Shown here in pieces: positions 35,344 to 44,012 of a DNA stretch of 50,082 nt (the first letter of the stretch is position 1; the number at the start of each line of letters is the position of its first letter). The notes beneath the pieces were generated by a model that did not search any database, was not told where the DNA came from, and worked only from the letters and a program-made list of their open reading frames with translations. Position numbers and translations under genes: made by a program. The stretch is from Acidilobaceae archaeon (GTDB lineage Archaea; Thermoproteota; Thermoprotei_A; Sulfolobales; Acidilobaceae), in the NCBI GenBank assembly GCA_027082825.1, contig JALWTO010000032.1, positions 4,792 to 54,873 of the forward strand, written 5' to 3'.

Positions 35344-36392
35344 GTAGCCCTTCCAGTTACGCTAAAGTCCTTCCTATGCTTAGAGTCTTAAAATCTGAAT
35401 TACTTACTGAGGAAAAGCTTAAGGATATCATGGAAATATCTGTTCTCGAGGAGGCACTCAACTCCCTAAGAGAAACCCCATATGCCAGTGTCGCTGAAGC
35501 CCATGATCTGGATGAGGCACTCAGAATAGCCTTCTCTGTGTATGCTGAAAGAATAAGAAAAATAGCCAAGTTCTCTCCCAAAGAACTTAAGAACTATGTC
35601 CTAGCTTTTATAAGAGAAGATATGCTCAGAGATATTATGAGTGTCATTGCAGCCTCCATTTTGAAAAGTCCTATAGAACCAAAAAGCCTAGTTACATATG
35701 TCCTAGAGGATTCGCCACTAAGGCTGATAGAACAAGACCCAGAATCTCTCAAAAATCCACAAAGATTAACTGAGATCCTCTCCTCAGATACCTGGCTGAG
35801 GCCTTATCTTGAGAAAGTCCTAGAGGTTGTTCAGAAAGGAAAAGACATCAAAGCACTGAACTTCCTTTCTTCTTCCTTTGTCATAGATATTTATTCTGAT
35901 ATAATGAGAACAACGAAGCTAAATATTAATGAAATAAACGAAGCTAAGAAGGTTTTATGTCCCAAGCTTTATATAACAAGTCTTAGTGCTGTTCTCGAGG
36001 CAAGTATTTCCAATATTTCTCCTAAAACCCTTCGTGAAGTCTCTCCTCGCTCTGATATATGCAAAGCTTGGACCAAAGTCGTATCTATATATGAGAGGGA
36101 ACAAGAGTTTGAAGCTCTAACGAACTCCCTTAAAAGAGAGCTGAGAGATATAGCAATTGAAGGAGAAACATTTAACATCATTTTGATTAATGCTAGGCTT
36201 AATGCACTAAAAAAAGTTAAAAAAGAGTCACTAGCCAGCTACACTGGATATCCCTTCTCAATAAAGCTTCTTACTGGGGCTTTAACTCTCTTAAGACTTG
36301 AATATGATACTCTCAAGGTTATTCTCTCGGCAATAGATTTAGGTCTTAAACCAGAGGAATATGAAGAAAGAATCATAGCCTCTTATTCCTGA
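35340..36392 (+). CDS. atpC: A-type ATP synthase subunit C, CTG start
   Basis: Central-stalk cap (AC39/C family) linking the rotor ring to the central shaft. The track begins at ATG 35376, but AGGAGGTG (35325-35332) lies seven bases before CTG at 35340, the frame is open and the added residues read (M)SSPSSYAKVLPMLRVLKSEL. A Y-A near the N-terminus followed by a basic 'RVxxxxSxLLT' helix is typical of subunit C, and ETPYASVA follows as expected. No ATG, GTG or TTG lies between 35340 and 35376. The gene overlaps atpH by four bases. The product would be 350 residues, normal for the family. Confidence 0.8.
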   Translation: MSSPSSYAKVLPMLRVLKSELLTEEKLKDIMEISVLEEALNSLRETPYASVAEAHDLDEALRIAFSVYAERIRKIAKFSPKELKNYVLAFIREDMLRDIMSVIAASILKSPIEPKSLVTYVLEDSPLRLIEQDPESLKNPQRLTEILSSDTWLRPYLEKVLEVVQKGKDIKALNFLSSSFVIDIYSDIMRTTKLNINEINEAKKVLCPKLYITSLSAVLEASISNISPKTLREVSPRSDICKAWTKVVSIYEREQEFEALTNSLKRELRDIAIEGETFNIILINARLNALKKVKKESLASYTGYPFSIKLLTGALTLLRLEYDTLKVILSAIDLGLKPEEYEERIIASYS

Positions 36393-37342
36393 AAAGAGAT
36401 TTCATATCCTTTATTTCTTGGCTTAGCTATCCAAACATTACCCTCCATACCAATGAGTTTGAGAAGCTTCCTTAATGCAAAAAGTACACTAGTAGCCATA
36501 TCCTTAGCTGCAATGGTATAAAGTGTAGGTCCCCAACTTGATTGAGCCAGATATATTCTGTCTTTTTCGGCTTCGGCTACTAAAGCGGTTATATCGCTTC
36601 TATAAATGGAGCCCTGAACTTTACTAAAATACATACCTGTACCTCTCTGCACCTCTCTAAGCCCATTTATAACTTCATCTAGACATCCTCTTACTAGCCC
36701 TAGGGTTAGCCTTAAAGTTCCCCGACTCATAAGCCTCTCTGCCTCAGCAGAGGGATTCCAAGGATTTCTCATAATCTTATCTTCCTCCTCTTCTGCAAGA
36801 CCTCTCTTTACCCTTGGAAGAACTACAATGAATCTCCACATGTCAGGAATTTTGAAGTGAAAAATAGGCCTGGGCCCTTTAGCATCTGGAAGGCCAGAGT
36901 CTATAACAAAGCCTCCATATTTAAAAAGAAGAGTACCAACACCAGAGTATTTAAGTAATCCTAAAGATCTAGATACTTCTAAGGGATCACAGGATGTTCC
37001 TCTAAACATATTCAGACCACATAGGACTGCCAGAAGGGTCTGAGTAGTGCTACCTAATCCTACATGCCTAGGTATATAAGTAGCTACCTCTATGCAAATG
37101 TCAGCAATTCCAATACTCTCTATGCTCTTTAATATCATTCTCTTAATTTCATTAGGGGCAATGACAGAAATTTCTTCACAAGACCTAATTCTGATCTTTA
37201 AGCTTGGTTCTTCTATGTAAAAACCTAAGGACCCCCAAAGAACCTTCCAGTTTCTTCCAATGTGATAGAATCCTCCATGAAGCCTTGAACCCGAGGTTAC
37301 CACTATTGAGTTAAACCGTTTTTTGTCATCATATAATTTCAC
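36383..37342 (-). CDS. mptG: Beta-ribofuranosylaminobenzene 5'-phosphate synthase (MptG-like, GHMP fold)
   Basis: First committed enzyme joining p-aminobenzoate to PRPP in methanopterin-type cofactor synthesis. VTSGSRLHGGFYHIGRNW at the N-terminus is the family's start, and the GHMP glycine-rich segment reads YIPRHVGLGSTTQTLLAVLCGL. Later FGGFVIDSGLP-type and LPRVKRGLAEEEE segments also match. The C-terminal Lys/Arg-rich IAKPRNKGYEISF closes it. It sits between the two ATP-synthase blocks, its stop overlapping the 3' end of atpC by ten bases on the other strand. With the DHPS-like gene at 49421 it points to a methanopterin-like carrier. Confidence 0.87.
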   Translation of the reverse strand: MKLYDDKKRFNSIVVTSGSRLHGGFYHIGRNWKVLWGSLGFYIEEPSLKIRIRSCEEISVIAPNEIKRMILKSIESIGIADICIEVATYIPRHVGLGSTTQTLLAVLCGLNMFRGTSCDPLEVSRSLGLLKYSGVGTLLFKYGGFVIDSGLPDAKGPRPIFHFKIPDMWRFIVVLPRVKRGLAEEEEDKIMRNPWNPSAEAERLMSRGTLRLTLGLVRGCLDEVINGLREVQRGTGMYFSKVQGSIYRSDITALVAEAEKDRIYLAQSSWGPTLYTIAAKDMATSVLFALRKLLKLIGMEGNVWIAKPRNKGYEISFQE

Positions 37343-37441
37343 TTCTAGAGCACCTCTAAAATATTATAATACTGTAGTCATACTTCTGGACCCCCTTTAT
37401 AAGCCTTATGAGATACTTATAGCATTTTCGGGTGGGAAATA

Positions 37442-37666
37442 GTGCGTCTTGTAACAGTAAAGATGCCTGAGATCTATGTTAACGGGATTGATGAACTAGT
37501 TAAAGCTGGAAGGTATTCAAGTAGAAGTGAGGTAATAAGGATTGCTGTCAGAGAACTTCTCAAGAGAGAATTATGGAGTGCTGGACTTCCTGCAGAAACG
37601 CTCTGGCAGTATGGAGGACTTAAACCAGCTTATGAGGATGATAGCGACACGATAGTAGAGGATTGA
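37442..37666 (+). CDS. Ribbon-helix-helix (CopG/MetJ-type) DNA-binding protein
   Basis: 74 residues. The beta strand (RLVTVKMPEIYVNGI) and two helices (IDELVKAGRYSSRSEVIRIA and AVRELLKREL) form the RHH fold; the conserved G-R-Y-S-SRSE turn is typical. The tail is acidic (AYEDDSDTIVED). GTG start with GGTGGGAAATA upstream and a TATA-like CTTATAGC 20 bases earlier. There is no toxin gene beside it, so it is more likely a stand-alone regulator, possibly of the divergent mptG-like gene. Confidence 0.8.
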   Translation: MRLVTVKMPEIYVNGIDELVKAGRYSSRSEVIRIAVRELLKRELWSAGLPAETLWQYGGLKPAYEDDSDTIVED

Positions 37667-37737
37667 ATCGGACAACTATTCTTAATAATAAAAGATCTAT
37701 CAATAATAAAGACCGTTTAACAAATGTTTTCTTGACC

Positions 37738-38247
37738 TTATTTAAAAAGATCTAATAGATCTCCAGCAGGTTTTCTATAAAGCCTTAAAGGCTTTATTAT
37801 AAGCTCCAATATGGGATCTCCTTCATTAATTTGCCTATAGCTCATTGGAGGCATCCATCCAGGAATTATTCTTCTTATTTCCTCTAAGCTTACGGGTCTC
37901 GAATAGAGCCTTGGATTTCTGACCTCTATAGCCATTGCCTTTCTTGCACCCTTTATATATCCCCAAGCATCGCGACCAACACCATTTCCTTTGCCACTAG
38001 CTATATTCCAGATAGCCTCAGGAGTTCCTCTATAAACTGTTCCAGCAGTAAACTCCCCAACTATACTTTTTACCTTACCACTAACATAAACTACAATAAG
38101 ACTACCTCCAGAAATAGGACCTCCTCTTATTAGTCTTCTTAGCTCAAACTTCTTTATACCAGCAAATATTGCTCTTGCATACCTCGGCCTTATACTCATT
38201 AAATATATATCCACTTTCAATATTAAACACCATGTTAAAGAAAACAA
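37738..38247 (-). CDS. ASCH/PUA-like domain protein
   Basis: The start YLMSIRPRYARAIFAGIKKF and ELRR is the ASCH-domain signature, a PUA-related fold proposed to bind RNA. Following strands VYVSGKVKSIVGEF and the AMAIEVRNPRLYSRPVSLEEI region fit. Its function is not established. The track's TTG start at 38247 gives a Trp/Cys-rich leader (MFSLTWCLILK); a GTG 11 codons later (MDIYLMSIRP) is more natural for the domain. It begins 20 bases after atpE on the same strand, so co-transcription is possible. Confidence 0.75.
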   Translation of the reverse strand: MFSLTWCLILKVDIYLMSIRPRYARAIFAGIKKFELRRLIRGGPISGGSLIVVYVSGKVKSIVGEFTAGTVYRGTPEAIWNIASGKGNGVGRDAWGYIKGARKAMAIEVRNPRLYSRPVSLEEIRRIIPGWMPPMSYRQINEGDPILELIIKPLRLYRKPAGDLLDLFK

Positions 38248-38267
38248 CCATCGGTTTCATTTGAATT

Positions 38268-38885
38268 TCATGATTTTTCAAAAAGCGTCTTTGAGGCTAT
38301 ACTTCTCAATAAAGTTTCATTCTCTTTCACAAAAAGATCAAGGCTGTAATCTATAATTAAAGTAGAATCCTCATTTCTGGCTATTACCCCTCCTGTAATT
38401 TCAGCAGGATTGTCCGAGAGGGTAAGTCTAGCCCCCGAATCATTAAACTTCTCTATTAGAGTTTTGGCTAACTCTCTGTCATCCTCCGAAACCTCTATAA
38501 CAAGCTCTCCTGTTTCTTTACTCTCTTTAGCAAGCTTATTGAATATCTCCTCCATGAAATTCCCGTACCACTCTTCCTTTTTTCTATCCTTAAGCCTCTT
38601 TAAAACAACTTCTATAACCTGATCGATAAGCCTACTTTTCTTCTCGGAAACTCTAGATCTTAACTCAAGGTCTAATCTAGCCTTAAGACTTCTATAACTT
38701 TCCTCAAGCCTTGAATACTCATCTCTCAAACTCTCTAAGAGCTCCTTTATTGTCCTTTCTCTCTTATCTTCAACTATTTCTAGTGCAGTATTCAATGAAT
38801 CGTTAAGAAGCTTCTCTAAGTTCTTTTTAAGGTTCTCAGCCACATTTTTTGCGAGAGCCTCAGGATTTCCTCTAATCCTAACCAT
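38268..38885 (-). CDS. atpE: A-type ATP synthase subunit E
   Basis: Peripheral-stalk subunit: a long N-terminal coiled coil (KNLEKLLNDSLNTALEIVED and on through SYRSLKARLDLELRSRVSEK) followed by a globular head with DDRELAKTLIEKFNDSGARL and the family-typical AEITGGVIARNEDSTLIIDY. The track's TTG at 38903 is seven codons earlier; the ATG at 38885 (MVRIRGNPEALAKN) has GGGGGGTT four bases upstream and fits the family, so I use it. It is preceded by subunit F, ten bases away. Confidence 0.88.
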   Translation of the reverse strand: MVRIRGNPEALAKNVAENLKKNLEKLLNDSLNTALEIVEDKRERTIKELLESLRDEYSRLEESYRSLKARLDLELRSRVSEKKSRLIDQVIEVVLKRLKDRKKEEWYGNFMEEIFNKLAKESKETGELVIEVSEDDRELAKTLIEKFNDSGARLTLSDNPAEITGGVIARNEDSTLIIDYSLDLFVKENETLLRSIASKTLFEKS

Positions 38886-38895
38886 ATTAACCCCC

Positions 38896-39273
38896 CTAAC
38901 CAAAACCTAATGCCTTAGCTATTAAGATGTTAATATCTATAGGCTTTGAGGGAGCCTTTCTTGTTGGAAGTACCAATATAGATATCCCTAATTTCTTAGC
39001 CTCACTTCTAACATTCTCTTCATTTTTTATAACATGTTTCATTACTATAGCCAATGCATACTTCCCTTCTTTCGCAATATCTTTTAAATGACCTAGTACC
39101 TCAGACTCATTAGTTGCAATAAGCATCTTAAAACCTAATGCTCTGAAGAGAAGGGAAGATTCCTCATCTCCTATTACCACTCCTCCCTTATAGTTTTCCT
39201 TATAACCTTGAACTCTCTCGTCCACCCTCCAATCTCCCGCTTTGAGAAAAACTAGAAGGTTCCTAATTAACAT
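38896..39273 (-). CDS. atpF: A-type ATP synthase subunit F
   Basis: Rotor-associated regulatory subunit. GGVVIGDEESSLLFRALGFKM is the characteristic first strand-helix (usual form IAVIGDxxTxxGFRLAG), followed by KYALAIVMKHVI and the ISILVLPTRKAPSK strand, then the short C-terminal helix. The start is doubtful: the track's frame adds about 28 residues (MLIRNLLVFLKAGDWRVDERVQGYKENYK) before the usual N-terminus; a GTG at VDERVQG or GTG at VVIGDEE are alternatives. First gene of the minus-strand F-E(-ASCH) block, divergent from reverse gyrase. Confidence 0.85.
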   Translation of the reverse strand: MLIRNLLVFLKAGDWRVDERVQGYKENYKGGVVIGDEESSLLFRALGFKMLIATNESEVLGHLKDIAKEGKYALAIVMKHVIKNEENVRSEAKKLGISILVLPTRKAPSKPIDINILIAKALGFG

Positions 39274-39402
39274 TGCCTAAGCTGTTAAAGAGGTATTAGC
39301 CAATGCAATTACCAGGGTGACACCAAGCTTTCCACCTCTATCAATAACTTAGATCCTTAGGAAGGGAGTGGGGAGAGAGATTCTCTGCTGATTCTAACAA
39401 AG

Positions 39403-42400
39403 GTGATGACTTTGATAGTGCCAAAATATAAATGGAGCTGTCCAAACTGTGGAGGCACTATAAGTGCTGACAGACTTGAAAAAGGCCTCCCTTGTAGCAA
39501 TTGTCTACCAAACATACCAAAGGATATCAATATAAAAAACATTACAAAGGTTCTTGCCTCAAGAGGTAAGCTTAAAGGATATGCCTGGCTTTATCAATTG
39601 AATATTGACTACGAAGACTTTGAAAGGTTTTTTCTCGAAAAAACTGGCTATAGACTATGGAGCGCTCAGAGAGGATGGGCTAGAAGGCTTTTAATGTTAG
39701 AAAGCCTAGAAATAGTTGCTCCTACTGGAGTTGGAAAAACTACCCTTCTATCCGCATACGCTACATATATGGCTGAAAAGAGGAAATGGAATATCCTGTA
39801 TCTAGTTCCCACAGAAAATTTAGTAAAACAAACCTCTGAGAGAATAAAATCCATGTCATCGACAGAAAAAATATTGATTTCTTATAGATCCAGTATAACT
39901 AAGAACAAAAGAGAGGAGGTTTTAAAAAGAATAGAAAACAAAAACTTCAAGATTCTCGTCATAACCACTGGATTTCTTCAGAGACACTTTGAGATTCTGA
40001 AAAAGATTTCTCCTTTTGAACTAATAATAGTTGATGATGTTGACAGTTTACTGAGACAAAGCAGAAACATTGAGAGAATATTGATGCTCATGGGCTATAA
40101 TAAGGAAACCATAGAAACTGCACTTGAACTGGTAGATACAAAGCAGAAACTCTTTAGATCCCTTGCATTAGGATTGGAATCTAAGACAGAAAGTCTGCAA
40201 AAGAGGGTTACAGAGCTTGAATCCAAACTAAGAATTCTTGCTCCAGCACCTCAAGGCCAGCTTGTCATAGCCTCCGCAACAGGAAGACCCAAAGGAATTA
40301 GACATTTAGTTTTTAGGGAGCTCCTAGGTTTCGAGATAGGAGGTACTACAGATTATATGAGGAATGTTATTGACTCATTCATAATAACAGACAATGTCAT
40401 AAAAGAAGCTGTTAACGTTGTTCATAAAATCGGTAAAGGAGGTATAATATTTGTAAGCCAATCATTTGGGAAATCTCTTGCAAAAATACTTGTAAAGAAA
40501 CTCCAGGACAACGGTATTAAGGCAAGAACTGCACTTGCAGGTTCAAGAAAGGCTGTCGAACTTCTGGCAACCGGAAAGGTAGATGTTATCGTAGGTGTTG
40601 CTAGTAGATATGGGGTGATAGTTAGAGGACTTGACCTACCTGAGGTTATAAAATATGCCATATTTGTAGGAGTTCCTTCTAGAAAGATGCAACTTGAAGA
40701 AACTCTTCTTCATCCAAAAAGACTTCTGAGAACCTTACTTTATTTAAAGGACAGGGGAATTAAGTGGGCCTCAGAGGCCTCCAAAGAACTTTCTAAGAAA
40801 TTAGAGAAAGTTCCTGAAAGTGTTCTTGTAATATCTGCTATCAAAGGAAAGCTGAAGGCTGAAGGCCTATTGAAAGACCTTGCCGAAATTACCAAAAAAT
40901 ATTCTGAAATGGCCATTTTAGAACTAAAAAATATTCTTGACATTAAAAAAGTCATAAAAATTGGAACATTGGTATTGGTCAAGGAAAATGAAAACTACTA
41001 TTCTTACATAATAGATGCTCCAACATATCTTCAGGCAAGTGGAAGAACCTCAAGACTTCTAAATGGAGTTATGACTTTGGGGCTTTCCATAGTTATAGAC
41101 AAATATATCGAGAACATAAACTCTTTAAATGAAAAATTATCATGGTTAACTAAATCAAACTTCGAAAACTTTTATGACCTGCATCTAAATAAAGTTAAGA
41201 AAAAACTTGAAGAATCTCGAAAGGGATCTGGAAGGAAAGTCGATGTAAAAACGATACTCCTGATAGTCGAAAGTCCAACCAAAGCAAAGACAATAGCTTG
41301 GTTCTGGGGAAGACCGTCAAGGAGAAGATTTGGTAGAATAGTTGCCTATGAGACTAGCGTATTTGACGAGGACGAAAATATCATCTATTTAATAACTACT
41401 GTTGCAAGTCGTGGACATATCTATGATTTAGCCATCGATAAAGACGATAGCAGGTTTGGTGTTGAATATAGAGAAGGAATCTATGAGCCTATATACACAA
41501 CAATAAAGAGATGTCTTAAATGCGGCTACCAGTTTACTGATGAAAGCTCACACTGTCCAAGATGTGGTAGCGAAGCCATTTTAGATACAAAAAGTATAAT
41601 TGATATCCTTAGAAAGTTGGCCTTTGAGGTTGACGAAGTAGTTGTAGCTACAGACCCTGATAGAGAAGGCGAGAAGATAGGTTGGGATATAGCACTCACA
41701 ATAAAACCTTATAATCCCCAAGTTTCCAGAGCAAAATTCCATGAAGTGACTCCTCATGCTGTTTTAGAGGCTATAAGAAACAGAGAAACCTTCAACAAGA
41801 AAATAATAAATGCTCAGATAGTCAGAAGAATAGAGGATCGATGGATAGGCTTTAGTCTAAGTGGACATATCAAAGATTTGTATAAAAAAATTTGGTTGGG
41901 TGCCGGAAGAGTCCAAACACCAGTTCTTGGTTGGATTATAAACAAGTTTGATGAATGGAAAAAGAATAGAGGATATCTTATCCTTGTAACTTTAGATAAT
42001 GGAAAAAAGTTAAAGTTTTTCACAGAAGAGAAAATAAAGCTTGAAGAAAAAGACATACTTAGCGTTAAAGTTATTGATGTTAAAAACAGGGAGGAAATCC
42101 TAAAGCCTCTTCCTCCCTTTACAACAGACTCTTTGCTCTTTGAGGCACAAAAGATACTAGGACTTCCTTCATGGATTACAATGAAACTTGCTCAAGAACT
42201 CTTTGAAAGCGGCCTAATAACCTATCATAGAACAGATTCTATTAGAGTTTCACCAGCAGGAATTTCTATAGCTAAGATCTATCTCGAGAAGAGGGGCCTA
42301 GAACCACTATATGAAGGAAGAAGCTGGAGCGAGGATGGAGCCCATGAAGCCATAAGACCTACAAGACCGTTAGATGTTGAAGAACTTAATAGAGCCATAC

Positions 42401-43050
42401 TTGAGGGCTCACTTAAGATACCTATAAAGCTTTCTGGCTTTCATCTAAAACTATATGATTTGATATTCAGAAGGTTTATAGCTAGTCAAATGACCCAAGC
42501 CAAGGTAATAACTGTCTCAGTCGCTTTTGAGCTCAGAGGACTTATAAATAATATTGAGAGACCTGCAAAAATTCTCGAGAAGGGATTTACAGAAATATAT
42601 GATCCTGGAATTCAGCCTTGGCTTTATGAACTCAGAAAGGGACAAAAATTTAAGATAGAGTCAATCAAGATAATTAGAGCGAGCCGGACAAGACTCTTAA
42701 CTTCAGGGGATGTTGTCAGGCTTATGAGAGAAAATGGTATAGGAAGACCAAGTACCTACTCTAAAATAATTAAATCTAACATTAGACATGGCTATGTTAT
42801 AGTAAGTAAGAAGAGAGGATATCTGATACCAACAAAAATGGGTATTGAGATCTACAACCATCTAACAACAAACTTCCCTGACATAGTCTCTGTCGAAACA
42901 ACAAGAAGACTTGAGAATGATCTCGATAGAATAGAGAAAGGAAAAGCATCACCCTTAGAGGTCCTTGACAAAGTGTGGAAGTATTTAGAAAAAATGAATC
43001 TTGTTAGTGAGTATGAGATCTCAAGAAATGAAAATGAGGCATTGGCATGA
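39403..43050 (+). CDS. rgy: Reverse gyrase
   Basis: Single-chain reverse gyrase (1215 residues), the hallmark enzyme of hyperthermophiles; it introduces positive supercoils with ATP. An N-terminal zinc finger (C13/C16...C31/C34 in SCPNCGG and LPCSNCLP) precedes the helicase-like half with Walker A APTGVGKTTLL (about 106-116), DDVDSLL and SATGRPKG. The topoisomerase IA half begins near residue 616 with ILLIVESPTKAKTIAWFWG, has a second zinc finger (CLKCGYQ..CPRCGS, about 704-727), ATDPDREGEKIGWDI and the catalytic tyrosine in ITYHRTDSIRVS. Both zinc fingers are intact. GTG or the next-codon ATG, or TTG at 39412, may start it; GGTGATG precedes. It is divergent from atpF. Confidence 0.97.
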   Translation: MMTLIVPKYKWSCPNCGGTISADRLEKGLPCSNCLPNIPKDINIKNITKVLASRGKLKGYAWLYQLNIDYEDFERFFLEKTGYRLWSAQRGWARRLLMLESLEIVAPTGVGKTTLLSAYATYMAEKRKWNILYLVPTENLVKQTSERIKSMSSTEKILISYRSSITKNKREEVLKRIENKNFKILVITTGFLQRHFEILKKISPFELIIVDDVDSLLRQSRNIERILMLMGYNKETIETALELVDTKQKLFRSLALGLESKTESLQKRVTELESKLRILAPAPQGQLVIASATGRPKGIRHLVFRELLGFEIGGTTDYMRNVIDSFIITDNVIKEAVNVVHKIGKGGIIFVSQSFGKSLAKILVKKLQDNGIKARTALAGSRKAVELLATGKVDVIVGVASRYGVIVRGLDLPEVIKYAIFVGVPSRKMQLEETLLHPKRLLRTLLYLKDRGIKWASEASKELSKKLEKVPESVLVISAIKGKLKAEGLLKDLAEITKKYSEMAILELKNILDIKKVIKIGTLVLVKENENYYSYIIDAPTYLQASGRTSRLLNGVMTLGLSIVIDKYIENINSLNEKLSWLTKSNFENFYDLHLNKVKKKLEESRKGSGRKVDVKTILLIVESPTKAKTIAWFWGRPSRRRFGRIVAYETSVFDEDENIIYLITTVASRGHIYDLAIDKDDSRFGVEYREGIYEPIYTTIKRCLKCGYQFTDESSHCPRCGSEAILDTKSIIDILRKLAFEVDEVVVATDPDREGEKIGWDIALTIKPYNPQVSRAKFHEVTPHAVLEAIRNRETFNKKIINAQIVRRIEDRWIGFSLSGHIKDLYKKIWLGAGRVQTPVLGWIINKFDEWKKNRGYLILVTLDNGKKLKFFTEEKIKLEEKDILSVKVIDVKNREEILKPLPPFTTDSLLFEAQKILGLPSWITMKLAQELFESGLITYHRTDSIRVSPAGISIAKIYLEKRGLEPLYEGRSWSEDGAHEAIRPTRPLDVEELNRAILEGSLKIPIKLSGFHLKLYDLIFRRFIASQMTQAKVITVSVAFELRGLINNIERPAKILEKGFTEIYDPGIQPWLYELRKGQKFKIESIKIIRASRTRLLTSGDVVRLMRENGIGRPSTYSKIIKSNIRHGYVIVSKKRGYLIPTKMGIEIYNHLTTNFPDIVSVETTRRLENDLDRIEKGKASPLEVLDKVWKYLEKMNLVSEYEISRNENEALA

Positions 43051-43051
43051 A

Positions 43052-43528
43052 TTATCTTAAATGCTTATATTTCTCTACCTGAAGAGGCCTAAATTCTCTT
43101 TTTGTAAAGAAGTCATCTGCTATTACATTGCCAGCTGGATAAGAAACTATAAGCATCTCAATGCCTTTTTCCTTAGCTATCTCCTCAAGTTTTCGTAAAA
43201 GAAGCCTTCCTAAACCTTTTCTACGATACCTTGGATCTACATATATATCGGTTATCAAGAGAGCCCTTCTAGGTTTATAGAAGAGCCTATCTACTGACTG
43301 AGCCCTCACAATACCCACTATACTTTTAGTATTCTCGTCATCAGCAACAAGAATTATTGTATCAGGATTAGCAAGAGAATTATTAATATAATCTCTTACT
43401 ACATCTTCTAAGTCCTCTACAGTTGTATAATGAGGATCTAACTCCGAGTTAAGATCTTTGAGTCTAGTTACCAGCTTAACTAGAAATTCTAAGTCATTTT
43501 CATTGGCTAACCTCACAAGGAATCTCAT
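43052..43528 (-). CDS. GNAT acetyltransferase (second of a pair)
   Basis: 158-residue GNAT fold: FLVRLANENDLEFLVKLVTR start, acetyl-CoA loop PRYRRKGLGRLLLRKLEE (about residues 108-125), and NVIADDFFTKREFRPL near the end. The track starts at GTG 43537 inside the ribosome site; GAGGTG lies eight bases before the ATG at 43528, which I use. It is paralogous to the preceding gene and lies five bases behind it; the pair follows malic enzyme. It ends one base past reverse gyrase, on the other strand. Substrate unknown. Confidence 0.88.
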   Translation of the reverse strand: MRFLVRLANENDLEFLVKLVTRLKDLNSELDPHYTTVEDLEDVVRDYINNSLANPDTIILVADDENTKSIVGIVRAQSVDRLFYKPRRALLITDIYVDPRYRRKGLGRLLLRKLEEIAKEKGIEMLIVSYPAGNVIADDFFTKREFRPLQVEKYKHLR

Positions 43529-43533
43529 TACAA

Positions 43534-44007
43534 TCACACCTCTCTTATATAGGTACTGAGATATTTCCTAAATCCCTGTTTCTTATAGAAATTATCAGCT
43601 ATAGTGTTTAAGCTCGGAAATTCTGCTGCTAATATCTTAGCATTTATCCTTTCTAGAACCTTATTGACCTCTTCTATAAGTCTTCTTGCAGTTCCTCTTC
43701 TTCTATAACCTGGCATAACATAAAGTTCTTTGATTGCAACAACCTTATCATTCTCTAAGAACGGATTTATTGATATCTCAGCTCTGAGAAAACCAATAAC
43801 CTTTCCTTCAATCTCGGCTAAATATAAGATATCTCCAGAGCTTAATCTATCCTTAAGTATACTTTTTACATAATCCAAACTAAGATCTTTGGTGCTCCAA
43901 GCGGGATCAAATTCCTCATTAAATCTATAGAACCTTATGACTAAAGGAGCTACTTTTTCAAGATCCTCAGTCCCAACTTCCCTGACAACTATTCCGGGCT
44001 CATACAT
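43534..44007 (-). CDS. GNAT acetyltransferase (first of a pair)
   Basis: 157-residue GNAT protein with VVREVGTEDLEKVAPLVIRF, a long acidic loop (FDPAWSTKDLSLD), acetyl-CoA loop PGYRRRGTARRLIEEVNK and NTIADNFYKKQGFRKY. The ATG at 44007 is preceded by GAGGTGA that overlaps the malic enzyme stop. Sequence pattern (DPxxST/TT..D..V loop, R(R/K)xG, N-x-IAD-x-FxxK) is shared with the second GNAT, so they arose by duplication. Acceptor substrate cannot be read; a protein lysine of the neighbouring malic enzyme or a small molecule are both possible. Confidence 0.88.
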   Translation of the reverse strand: MYEPGIVVREVGTEDLEKVAPLVIRFYRFNEEFDPAWSTKDLSLDYVKSILKDRLSSGDILYLAEIEGKVIGFLRAEISINPFLENDKVVAIKELYVMPGYRRRGTARRLIEEVNKVLERINAKILAAEFPSLNTIADNFYKKQGFRKYLSTYIREV

Positions 44008-44012
44008 GACAA

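Noticed and set aside
37442-37666. RHH protein as an antitoxin
   Set aside because: There is no small toxin-like gene on either side; the next gene is convergent and encodes an ASCH protein.
39303-39360. Minus-strand short frame KLGVTLVIALANTSLTA upstream of atpF, reminiscent of a proteolipid subunit tail
   Set aside because: It has a stop just upstream, no start codon and only 25 codons; a chance match is more likely.
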